From Tigriopus japonicus (Eukaryota; Arthropoda; Copepoda; Harpacticoida; Harpacticidae): a stretch of 64,000 bases of DNA. Below the pieces are notes generated by a model. It did not search any database and was not told where the DNA came from. It saw nothing but the letters and a program-made list of their open reading frames with translations. The position numbers and the translations under genes were made by a program. The stretch is taken from NCBI GenBank assembly GCA_010645155.1, contig CM021317.1, forward strand, positions 9,881,883-9,945,882. The letters run 5' to 3'. Each line of letters starts with the position of its first letter. The first letter of the stretch is position 1. Below, in pieces: positions 35,563-49,064 of this stretch.

Positions 35563-36512
35563 TCCCTGCAATTTCAGAATGTGCTTTTATCAGATTTTGA
35601 TGGAAGAAATGCCTGGAAACCGTTGTTCCTCGAGCATCACATGGCCCATGGACAAGTTGTGTATCTCAATGCTACAACATAGCTTTCCCCGTGTTCCTAA
35701 CTCTGTTGAGGGTGACTTTCATATGATCTCTAGCCGCCGAATGCCTGAGAAAGTCACTTTGAACTCCAACGACCCAGGCACTGGAATCTGTAGCTTTGTT
35801 GGCGCTACAGTACAGCAATAAGTACGAGGGCAATTCAAGGGCAAATCCGAAACGAACGCGTTTTCTCGTTCTAATCGGCCAGTACAGTACGAGGAGGAAA
35901 AGGAATCAACCTGAGAATACACTAACCCTGTGAGGGTTCCAAACGCAGTATTCGCGAACCTTAAAATCGACACGCGAAATAACAACCAATTTTTGGTTTG
36001 CGTTCGTCAACGAACTCATAACTTTCTCAGAGAGGAAAGTTGATGGGCCAGAGCTATGGGACACATTGCATCCTTTCCTAATTCAAAGGAAAAAACTTTC
36101 TGCAGACTAGCTGGCCATTCAGAAGCCTCTCTGACCTGGCCTTTCTGATCCAAGGTTCTCCAAGCTTAACCAATACCACCAATGTGTCTTCCTCGCGCCC
36201 CTGGGCCTAGATCGTGTTGTTGCTAAGGGCTAGCACACCCACCAAAAGACCCATTTGACTGGGAAAGGAGAGAGAGGCATGCACGGCGTTTCATTCGAAG
36301 TTGCTTGAACCACTAGAACAATCCATGGATGCACGCACCCATGTCAAGCCGAAAGCCGATCAGACGGACGGACTATCGTACCGAGCCGACGGCGAGGGCA
36401 ACTCGACTTGATTTTCTCGCCGCAAATCTCACTCCACTCGCCTTTGAGCTCCTCCTCTGACTAGACGTCTCACATTCTCGTTTAAATCCACCCCCAAACT
36501 CTTCTCGACATC
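35563..36512 (+). promoter_or_regulatory. GAPDH upstream region and 5' UTR
   Basis: The last 150 bp before the GAPDH ATG are GC-richer and pyrimidine-rich (ctcctcctctgactag, ccacccccaaactcttctcg), as expected for a 5' UTR and core promoter of a highly expressed gene. I could not place a TATA box or start site. The rest is plain intergenic DNA. Confidence 0.3.
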
Positions 36513-39158
<2,646 letters not shown>

Positions 39159-39361
39159 AGAGATGACTTGCCAACACATCCGCGAAAAAATGGGTGCCGG
39201 GAAGGGAAATCCTGAAAACCAATCTGTAAGATCTATCTTTTATGACGTCTCTTAAGCTATGCTTTAACACATTGGGCATGTGATGTTTTATTTGATGTAT
39301 GAATTAGTAACGTTTCCAAATGGGCTCTCAGTTCTAATGGAATATTGCGTGACATTTGGAA

Positions 39362-39367
39362 AATAAA
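39362..39367 (+). terminator. GAPDH poly-A signal
   Basis: AATAAA, about 200 bp after the GAPDH stop codon. Confidence 0.75.
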
Positions 39368-39398
39368 TTTCAGTGAGTAGTTTATCGGATTCGTTTCA

Positions 39399-39404
39399 TT
39401 TATT
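39399..39404 (-). terminator. Dehydrogenase poly-A signal (minus strand)
   Basis: AATAAA on the minus strand, about 22 bp after the dehydrogenase stop codon. It lies 31 bp beyond the GAPDH signal on the other strand, so the 3' ends of the two mRNAs probably overlap. Confidence 0.65.
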
Positions 39405-39426
39405 TGCAATGAATATCAATAATACA

Positions 39427-40503
39427 TTAATTTGATTTTTTCCTGCCCTTAAATTCATCCATGCAACTGTTTAATCCAAAAGCGGTTGAAAGTAGTTGGA
39501 AACCTTCCGGGGGCAGAATCACTCGGAAAGCCATAAGTATCTTTATCCACCAGGGCAAAAAGACACATTGCGTGTTGGTCAAAATTCCATTCATGGTCGT
39601 CTCAACCACATATTCCGGATTCAGAATCGGAATGAACTTTGATTCTACACCGTCAAACATTCCCGTATTGATGTAGTAAGGGCAAACGCAAGTCGTCTTA
39701 ATGTAATTATCGTGGCCTAGATATTTCAACTCCACTCGCATTGCCTCGTCCAAGCCAACAGCAGCGAATTTGGAACTACAGTAATCAACCAATTTCGATT
39801 GCCCTCCGTGTCCAGCTAGCGAGGCAATATTGACAATATGCCCCTTCTTTTGGCTAATCATATCGGGCAGGAAGGCCTTGATGGTCCAAAAGTGGGCCAA
39901 AATATTCACTTTGAAGGTCCGGTCAATACTCTCTAAAATTTAAATGAACAAGATTGGTGAAACAATTTATTTTCATTGTAATTCACAACCTACCATCTCT
40001 GGTATCCAAAAGGAAGCTGCCGGAAACTATGCCGGCATTGTTAACCAAAATAGAAACGGTCCCAACTTCAGCTCGAACCTTATTGGCCATCTCATAAATC
40101 TTGGCACGATCACTCAAATCACAGATGTATCCGAAGGCCTTTCCGCCATTTTCGTTAATTTTTCTGTAAAACAAAGAGTAATCTCCCGACATTCATAAAT
40201 AACCATGAATGCCCCTGACGATTCCCGATGTAAATTTGTGATGAAGCCACGAACTCACTTGACAGTCTCGTCGTTTCCCTTTTTGTTCACATCCACAGCG
40301 ACGAGGATGGCTCCTAATTTGGCAAATTGGTAGGCCATGAGTCGGCCAATACCGGATCCGGCTCCGGTAATTAGAACAACATCGCCGGCCACATCCTTCT
40401 TGAAATGATCCGGGAAGAATGATCTAGCCAAATTCAGGGTTCCGTAGTAAACGGAGAGAGCAAGGCCCACGAGGATGTCCAAGAGTAACTTTCCCACCTC
40501 CAT
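39427..40503 (-). CDS. Membrane-anchored short-chain dehydrogenase/reductase, SDR16C type (complete, 3 exons)
   Basis: Exons 40259-40503, 39994-40163, 39427-39932; 921 bp, 306 aa, phase kept at both junctions. An N-terminal hydrophobic segment (about residues 7-24) is the expected ER or lipid-droplet anchor. The classical SDR features follow: TGAGSGIG at 46-53 for cofactor binding, Asp71 after the second strand (prefers NAD(H)), NNAG at 123-126, Asn148 in FKVN, Ser177 in VNIASLAG and the catalytic YCSSK (Tyr190, Lys194). The pattern [10 protein letters not shown] and the closing [12 protein letters not shown] are typical of the group containing 17-beta-HSD11/13, RDH10 and epidermal retinol dehydrogenase 2, which oxidise steroids, retinol or other lipids. 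Which substrate applies cannot be told. Convergent with GAPDH. Confidence 0.93.
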
Positions 40504-41900
40504 GGTTCGATGATCAAGCGAGCTGAGCGAGACCCGCGAACAGACTGAATGTTAAGAAAATGAGGGAACGCAAAAGTTCGATGAAATAAGAACGATTTGA
40601 TTTAGAGTTAGGGACGATTTGTACCTTGCACTCTGCGAACGGGGTGGTGTTCAGTTTGTGAATGACCAACAACGCTATCGGGGACTGAGCGATCCGCAAG
40701 TGCCAGTGAGGAGAAAATCAAGAACAAAAATGACGACGACGACGACAAACAGACCGCCGGACTGACTGGCCCATGATTGATGTACTCAAGGGACCTCTCT
40801 TGCTCCTTCTTATCATCGGTCCTGGACTCGTTTTGATTGGTCTTTTTCAATATTCCTTCAACCTTTGACACTTGTTATCATCTATAATTCGCTACATTCT
40901 TACACAAGATTACTAGAAGAGAAGAAAGCTAATAGCATTTGGAATATACGTAGATATGAACATCTAAGGCCGAGTCGGAAGACACATTACAATAATACAC
41001 TATCTGGCTGGACCTCAATCAAGGAAAAACGGATGAGCAGAGTATTGAAAAGTTCTCTCGTACCTTAGTGCTAAAATACGTTTTTTTAGACAAGATTAGA
41101 AGAAATGGACCACCCAGCACCAACCCAGTTCTATAAAGCACACACTATTATACAAATCATTCGGTCACTCAAGAAGCTGGATATTGCTGTTTGAGGGTTC
41201 ACATTAGACTTGCAAATCGGATCCAACAGGTCCTCCAAGTCGAATCCGAACTTGCGCAAGGCTTCATGATTGGCCCCAATGAATCACTTACTTTTCGCAT
41301 CATCTAAAAATGCAAACTGGACACCTTTATGGTGTTCTCTGAATGATAAAAGAAGACTGATTGAGCAAGGTCTGGACTAAAAGGACGATGTAAGACAGCT
41401 TCCTATTGAAAGTTTCTTAATTTAGTTCAATCAAACGTAATGTTAGGACGTGAAGCATGCCTTTGGAGCCCTCTCAAATTTAAATTTGCCATTTGAAGGG
41501 TTGAAGGTTACTGGCTGTTTCAAAATGCAATCAATGTCTCTCGATATTGACATAAATAAGATAGCAGCAAGTTATCAAGCGACCTCTAAGGACAGGCTTC
41601 AACTTTAAAAAAAATGTGAATCTCTGCTCAGTTAAAAAATATGTCGTTGTTTGAGAACTTTTTTACTTACCCTCGTATATGTTTTTTGTTGGAAGCCTGA
41701 GAAAGTGAAAGAGACCCAAAAACGACTGGATTCAATTGATGAAGTAAGCTTAAAGCGTGCATCTCCAAACACACAACATATGACTTTATGTATCGCAAAA
41801 TGAGAAATGTTCAAGCAAGCCCTTGCATTTTTCCAGGAAAAGGCTCCTATTGACTGCATTACTTCTCTTGTAGCTCTTGGTTTGTTGGGCTTTTTTAAGG
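40504..41900. other. Dehydrogenase upstream region and intergenic DNA
   Basis: The first 200 bp should hold the dehydrogenase 5' UTR and promoter. A gac microsatellite lies near 40731-40746. At 41205-41263 a left-end relic of family I is preceded by gttcacat, resembling that family's duplication at 41901. No gene supported. Confidence 0.5.
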
Positions 41901-41908
41901 CTTCACAT

Positions 41909-44221
41909 TAGAGCTGTGCATCGGATCCGACAGGTCCCCAAAATCCAATTCGAACTTGATTTTCACAATCCGAATCCGAATCCGCATCAGCCAGCTTCCA
42001 ATCAAACCCAACGAATCCGAATCCGGAATTTTGTTGCTCAATCCGAACGAATCCGAATCCGAAAATTTTCTGCCCAATCCGAACGAATCCGAATCCAAAA
42101 ATTTGGCGCCTAATGCGAAAAAATGCGAAAATTTGTATGTCAATCCGACATTAAAGCGAAAATTTTCTCTCAATCTGATTTCATTCTGATAACTTTTTTT
42201 TATTTTGGCCTAATTTGGAAGTACCAACACTATTTTTTGGCTGGCTAACATGGTCCAGAACTACGTTTTTAAATATAAAGTATTTTTTTAAAAAGATCCC
42301 CATTTTCCCTCGATTTTTTACTATTTTGGCATATTCTAGAAAAAAATTAACAGTTTCTCGATTACTTAGGGTAAATAATCCAGGAATTGGAGCAAAATAA
42401 AGGAATGGTCTATGCCAACGGTCGGCAACCACTTTTGGGTCAAGGCCCACCAAATTCGATTACATGTTGTCAGGGGCCCACCAAACAAATGTTGGTAGGT
42501 TCAGGGGGCCCAGAAATTAACGAATAAAGGCTTTCGGCCCATGAGTACAGCACTATAAATGGCTCCTGGGTCCACTATTGTGGACTTTCCCCATGGGTTC
42601 TGAGACCACTAAGTGAGCCGCAGCCCACCGGTTGTCTTCCCTTGGTCTATGCACTATAAGGCTTACCTAAAATGAACCAAATATGCTATTACAAGCATTT
42701 ACAGTATAACAAGTGCCCACAAAAGGGCATTTGTACAAAATCTATAAATGTACAAAAAAATGTACAAAACTCACAACCATAACAACAGTCATATACAAAA
42801 AAAACTGCGCCATTAAATGGGGCAAATCAAAAATTATATCTTCAAATCAGTTTGGTGTTAAGTGGGCTTCCAAAAACGACCCATTACATTAAATTTACCA
42901 AAAATAGTTTGGGTAAATTGGTGTACACAAACAAAATTACCAAGTAATTGATGGTTCTGTCAAAAAATATTTTTCAACTATCTGGCTTATTTTTCAAGTT
43001 TTAGGAATCTCAAAGCAAATATGAAATAATATTTTGTCTCTTATTTGCAAAAAATGGCCTTAATGTTTGGCAATGCAAACTGGACGTCTTAGAAATGTTT
43101 CTGTCGACGGCAAAAAAAAATAATAATTTACTCACAAATTGGAAGGAAGGGATCACTGAGCAACAAAAAAGATGTGGAAACCAATACAATTTTAATGATA
43201 TACATTTAACATTTTTAAATAAATAATGAAATAAGATAAAAGACATAACAATAATAATAATTAATAAAATACAAGTTTAAGAATCAAACACACACAAATA
43301 CAAAGGCATCACATATCCAATCCATTGTTTTTTGTGCAACCGTGCATTAGATTAAATCTCAATTTTCCAATTGTACTTACTATGATAAATATTGATGAAG
43401 CATGAAAAGAGTGTTGGAAATATAATCTTCATTTGAAAGGTTGCTCTGTATGAGTTGGCTTTATTCCGATAAGTGATTGCTCTTTCCTCGTTTGTTTTTG
43501 TTTTACCCTTATTAACTATAAATATTTCAATTTCTTAAATAAACAAGTAGTAGTTCTACACTCATCTATCGCTCAAAATCAATTCTCAACAACAAGAAGT
43601 TCGAACCATAATAGTACTGTAGAAGTGTAATTTGAACTTGCCTCCCATAAATACAGGTTAACAATCATAACACCATAATGGAAGAATCAAAATTCAAGGG
43701 GCACTCAAAAAATTACTTTGAACCTGCTTTTGTTGGCATAAAAAATAACTGAATTTAAAGAATTTTGAAAGACATGTGTTGGTGGAAGTTTAAATGGGTA
43801 TTCTCATATTTCCCTGGTCTCGAGAATTGAAAGAAGTAACCTCTCCACCCTTAAAATACTATTTGAAATTAGCAAATATTTTTAACATTTGTATACACTT
43901 ACCACAATGCAAGGACAAGCCAAGGGTGTCTAAATAGTAGGATTTGCAAAAAATCTAATAAAGCCATTGCAATTTACACACTTAATTGTAATCCAAATAT
44001 GAAAACTTCGTAAAATCTTTCAATTATGACTTATTTGCAACTTTTTCATTGCTTTTAACACAAAACTTTTGATTCTCTTGAAAAAGAAATATTTCGCAAA
44101 TACGAATTTGAATGGTTCTGAATCCGAAAATTCCTGCTAAAATCCGTACGAATCCGAATCTGAAAATTCTTGCGTCAATTCGAACAAATTCGAATCCGAT
44201 CGGATCCAATGCCCAACTCTA
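41909..44221. mobile_element. Non-autonomous hAT-like element, family I (TAGAGCTGTGCATCGGATCC end)
   Basis: 2313 bp with ends TAGAGCTGTGCATCGGATCC and, as reverse complement at the right, TAGAGTTGGGCATTGGATCC; perfect 8-bp duplication CTTCACAT (41901-41908, 44222-44229). Both ends are followed by reiterated aatccgaatccgaa words (41965-42110 and 44125-44200). The interior is AT-rich without a transposase and contains a family A MITE at 42416-42644. Confidence 0.9.
42416..42644 (-). mobile_element. hAT-like MITE, family A, nested in family I
   Basis: 229 bp, diverged reverse-orientation relative of 8585-8799, flanked by a perfect 8-bp duplication GTCTATGC (42408-42415, 42645-42652). Recognised by ggtcggcaacc at the left, the cgcagcccaccggttg block at the right and repeated gggcccacc words. 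Confidence 0.87.
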
Positions 44222-44337
44222 CTTCACATTACAGGCACTGTTGCTAGTGTTCTGATGATCCTTCTTTCCCATCCTTCTTTCCCATGAACTTCTTTAGGTC
44301 TTCTCTGATTGGGGGGCTGCACATGTCATGATTATGC

Positions 44338-44926
44338 ATTTTATTGACCGCCTTCTCCTTTTATGAGACTTCCTCCAAGCCCGAAGAGGTCAGGTCCAAA
44401 ATGTTATTCCCCTACAACTTACTTTACTACCCTACAAATCATTTATTACCCTACCAATCACTTTATTGCCCTATGAATGAATCATGTCTTTACTATTACA
44501 TCTCAGATGCACAATTACTAGCACGTCTGAAACCCCCGTCTCATTGACGGGGAATGATCCACTGATGAAGTCGTGGTAGGCTTTTATACCATGGCACTGA
44601 GTAGCCAACACACCAACTGATGTACTTGAGCTGAACGGAGCTTGCTCCTAATACCGGTATTGAGTAAGCAAAGCATGCTGGTTGGGTAGTACGAATGTCC
44701 GTGGTTGAACTGATTTTCAGGGTTGAAAAATTGTAACGGAAGTCCCAAAAAGGATAAGTTGGTCAACAAAATACCATATGCACTCACAAATGAAGGGAGG
44801 AATGGTCAAGATCCGACATCACTCGTTTCATTTTAATTGACGCCCTCGGGTCGCCAATAAAATGAAACTCCCTCCGCCGGATTTTGACCATTCCTCCCTT
44901 CCTTTGCAGGTGCATAAATAGTATTT
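44338..44926 (+). repeat. Dispersed repeat F, copy 2
   Basis: 589 bp, closely similar to 20247-20851. It differs by small deletions, including loss of one of two tandem ccctcggg-type words near its right side. Confidence 0.85.
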
Positions 44927-46841
44927 ATTTCACTTCTACCAATTTTTTTTTTGATTCATTATTTTAGTTGATTTGCATTTTTTTGGTGTTTTTTTTCAAA
45001 ATTTGGTGCATATTTTCTGGCACTTTTTCTTTTTTATTTGCATTTTTGTCCTTGTTGTAATTTGATGTTTTTCCCAAATTCTCAAAAAACATTGCTAATT
45101 TCTTGCCTTTGCCATTGATCACCAATTCTTACAGTTTTACTTTCTTCTTTTTCCCTTTGGAAGGCTTGAATGACATCGTTTTTCAGATGAGGCGTTCATG
45201 ACCAATCACATATATTTACTCTTTAAGTGCAATTCCTTGACTGGATGAATGATATGTTGCAATTAAGGAAGAGAAGGATTTTTTGAGCACCATGTTGGAA
45301 AACTGCTTGCTTTGAAGGTTTTCTCTTTGATATTTGTATTTCAAGTATTGCCAATCGTTTTTCAGTTAAGAATGATTAATTAAAGACAAAGAAAGAAAGA
45401 CTAGGGCTAGGGAAAAAATTTTTTACATCAAAAAATATTTTTTACATTTTTTGCCAATTTTACGTGAATATAACATTTTAATTTTATTTGACATTTTTTG
45501 GAAAATTTCAGCATTTTCTTAACATTTTTTGTACTTTTTTGCTCAAAAATGTCATCCCAAAACCGGTTCTGAGGGACCAATTAATCAAATGAATGCTTGA
45601 AATTTCCCGCCAAAATTTCCCGCTAAAATTGTCATTGTTCAACTTCACATTTTATGATGCCAATTAATCAAAATCTTTGGAAAGGGGAAAAAAGTGCCCT
45701 TAAAGTTCTTTTTGTTATTGTGAAAAAGCTCACATCAGAAACTTTGTGACCCTTGTTTCTGTGATTATTTTACGTGGGCTAAATAGCTCTGTGTAGAGTA
45801 AAGTATGTTTTAAGTTGGCACTGTTGCCATTATTTACTCAGACTTTCATATCTATTGCCTTTTAAAGGTTCTGAATGTGCTATCTGACTTATAACATAAA
45901 CTGTTTTGACGTCTAGCTTATAAAAACACCCCGCTATGTGAAGCGCAACCTCCCGTTTTTTTAAGCTAGAGTTTTGACGGCATTATTTCCTTCAGATGTC
46001 TGGTCACACTGTCTTACGTAGAATTCTCAAGTTCTCCACACATCTAGTCCCATTTCTCACACATTTCGTTGACTTTTTTGCCCTAATTTTTAACATTTTT
46101 TGCTCTTTTTGCTCTAAATTTCAACATTTTTTGCCCTTTTTGCCCTATATTTCAAAAAAATTTGCCCTTTTTCCTGACATTTTAATGACATTTTTTGGGC
46201 GTTTTTCCAACATTTTTTCCCGGGCTCTAATTATGACCAACTTTTTTAAACTTGTTTCTGAAGCCGCAAGTTATTTTTGGTCCATAAACGTATTAGATTA
46301 ACCCTACATAACGCAAAACCTGAAATTTGTGTTCTTCCTAAAATTGACTTGTTCAATGTATTGGCAAAAAGTTCCAAGTTGAAGTATTCAAATCCAAGAT
46401 ATGGTCACCTACAGTTCTTTATGGTCACTTAGTGACGTCTTCGGTTCTTTCGAGAAAGTGACCACTAGCAAAAGCAAGAAATGACCCAAAATCATTACTC
46501 AATTTCACCTTTGATTCATCAATTTCATAGTTGTCATTTGCCTGGTCACTCATTTCAAATGTTCCCGCACTTTTGTCCGCTCAACAGTTGGCGACCGTAG
46601 ACACATTTTTAGGCTTACACTCCCTCTAGTATAAATAGAACTCGATGGTGTAGGACTAGTAACTATTGAGCGAAAGGTTTTGCAATAGTTTTGAAATTAT
46701 GTTGAAAGTCAGGGAAAGCGTTCTAACGTTCTCAATCCTTAGAGTGTCAAAAATGTTATGAGGAATTTTGGTTACTAAGTCGGTTGCTCAGGTAGTTTTG
46801 AAGTATAGTAATAGTATATCTAGAAATATAAAAGAAAAATG
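44927..46841. other. AT-rich intergenic DNA with old repeats
   Basis: 45420-45560 and 46070-46220 are T-rich with reiterated cattttttgccctttt words, probably degraded subterminal arrays. 46415-46635 is the reverse complement of 29070-29285. No gene supported. Confidence 0.45.
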
Positions 46842-46956
46842 TGAGATGTAGTAGAAATAACCATGCTTGATCAAGGGTGGCTACGTAAGCTGTGACTGAA
46901 AAACTCAGCTTATGTAGCAAAACTTGACCTAGCATGGTCATTTCTACTCCATCTCA
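46842..46956. repeat. Imperfect hairpin of 115 bp
   Basis: Arms of about 50 nt (tgagatgtagtagaaataac... and ...catttctactccatctca) pair across a loop near gactgaaaaa, with isolated mismatches. It could be a small MITE or, less likely, a miRNA precursor. Confidence 0.6.
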
Positions 46957-47479
46957 TATACTTTGTGTTTTTAGACGTGTTTTTACCAAACTTCAAAACT
47001 GCCACAACAACCGACCTATTGTTGGAAGTTGGTGCTATGAAGTACAGTACTCCTTTTGCAAAAATTTCATCATAAACCGAGTTACATCTTGTAAATCAAC
47101 ATCAAAAATAAAAAAGTTCCAGTACTGGGATTGCGATTTCTTTTTTACTCATCAATAAAAATAATCTGTACTAAGGTTACCTTCAAAATCATAAGAAGCC
47201 AAGTCGAATTCATTAAATTCCATTTTGAGACAAAGAAAAAAAAACGATTGCACATTGTGCGCCCCACATTCTGCCAGGGTTGGGTCAATTACTTGAAAAA
47301 TGTTTATTAACTACAAATTCTGCATCAAAAAATGTAATTAATTATAATTACTGCATAAAAAATATAATTAATTACAATTACTGCATCAAAATATGTAATT
47401 AATTACAATTACTGCATCAAAATATGTAATTAATTACAATTACTGCATCAAAAAATGGAATTAATTACAATGAGGCATG

Positions 47480-48083
47480 CAGGGGGAGGTTTAAGTGATC
47501 TCTTCAAAAATCTTATCGCGGGCGGATGAAAGAAGAGAAAAGGCTTGTTTGGCAACAGTGGGTGGCTCGTGAGAATTTGGGCAGTNNNNNNNNNNNNNNN
47601 NNNNNNNNATGCAGACTGATTCCATTGATATATTTTAGGCCATTTTCATTTTCTTTGTTCATTTTAATATGGCACACCCTGCAGACGCACTTTTTGAGCT
47701 CCCTTATTGAGAAGCGACTCTCTCTCTTGTTCATCACGATCACGAAAATTGAAATGTGCATACACCTGGCTCGCAACTGCTTGATGCTAATATGTCCAGT
47801 TGTATCCCAGAATTATGCCTCTCCTTGATTTCTAAATATCAGAAGGCCAAAAAGATGGATCTTACGAGACATGAGATATATATCACGTAGTATTGGTAAC
47901 ATTAAAGGTCAACTCCTGCTAAAAATGACCAAAACTGGGTGTTGAGTACTTTCTATTTGACAANNNNAAACCCTTAAACTGCCCAAATTCTCACGAGCCA
48001 CCCACTGTTGCCAAACAAGCCTTTTCTCTTCTTTCATCCGCCCGCGATAAGATTTTTGAAGAGATCACTCAAACCTCCCCCTG
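47480..48083. mobile_element. Inverted-repeat element with assembly gaps inside
   Basis: Arms of about 105 bp (CAGGGGGAGGTTT... to ...tttgggcagt, and the reverse complement from about 47979) are almost identical. The unknown bases at 47586-47608 and 47964-47967 sit exactly at or near the inner ends of the arms. No clear duplication at the edges. Confidence 0.75.
47586..47608. other. Assembly gap (23 N)
   Basis: Run of unknown bases immediately after the left arm of the inverted repeat. A second gap of 4 N is at 47964-47967. Confidence 0.99.
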
Positions 48084-49064
48084 CATCTCCGATTGCTTCA
48101 TCAAGAAATGGAATTAGTCACAATTACTGCATCAAAAAATGTAATTAATTACAATTACTTCATCAAAAAATGTAATCAATTACATTTACTTCATCAAGAA
48201 ATGTAACTAATTACAATTACATTATCCGAAAATGTAATTGACTTCAATTCCAATTCCATGTCAATCACATGACAATTACATGTCAATTACAGTTCTTCGT
48301 CTCTTTCACCGTTTTGCCTTTCCAAAACGATGAAAAATAAACAGATCTGTCATTCGATGCACCAACTGGCAACTTATAATGGCTGAAAGGTTAAAATGAA
48401 AGAGTGGTTTTTTAAAACCAAAAGCTTATATGAACGGCTTAAATGTCAAAAATGTTATACCATCACGCACCAGGCATTTTTTTCTTTTTCAGGAAACACG
48501 TAAGTCACGACAACAAAGTATGACGATGTTTTAAACTTTATTTTTGCACCTCATTTGTCTGCCCTTGGTTATGAAAAGCCCTAAATCCAGACACAAAAAT
48601 CATGGTAAAAAGCTCTTGCACCTTAAAAGTATTAAAACATCATTGCTTGGGTGTGTGTTGTAACAAAAACTACCTGTTTGTGGCATCACATTGACCGCAA
48701 ATTGATGACAAAATAATTGTTTTGCGAGTAAAAACTGATAAATGGGTTTTATTGTTAATTTGAGGAATTTTGAAAAGTAATTGGTAATTTGTATTTGAAA
48801 CACGGCATGGCCACAAAAATAATTAATTACAAATACAATTACTTGATCCAAAGATGTAATTAATTACAATTACAACTATATGTCATTATGAATGAAATTA
48901 AAATAATAATAATAATGTTTATCACGATAGTTTTTATAAATCATTGGACAAATATTATTTTGTGTGAAGGGTCTGGAAATTGGTCGGTACAGTAGTCGGT
49001 GTTAGCCGACTAAATTACATTATCGTAATTGCAATTACAATTACTTTCCATCCCTGCTCTCTGC

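Larger units (their letters stand above)
47275..49056. mobile_element. hAT-like element, family J, with TAATTACAATTA-type tandem arrays
   Basis: 1782 bp from CAGGGTTGGGTCAATTAC to the reverse complement of CAGGGATGGAAAGTAATTG. Flanks cattctgc / ctctctgc agree at 6 of 8 positions. A tandem array with a unit of about 31 bp (taattacaattactgcatca...) fills 47300-47475 and resumes at 48098-48250, with more copies near 48815-48880 and at the right end. An inverted-repeat element (47480-48083) splits the first array. Confidence 0.75.

Noticed and set aside
41877..42189. Arg/Ile and Asn/Glu/Ser repetitive ORFs
   Set aside because: Translations of the aatccgaa reiterations at the left end of family I.
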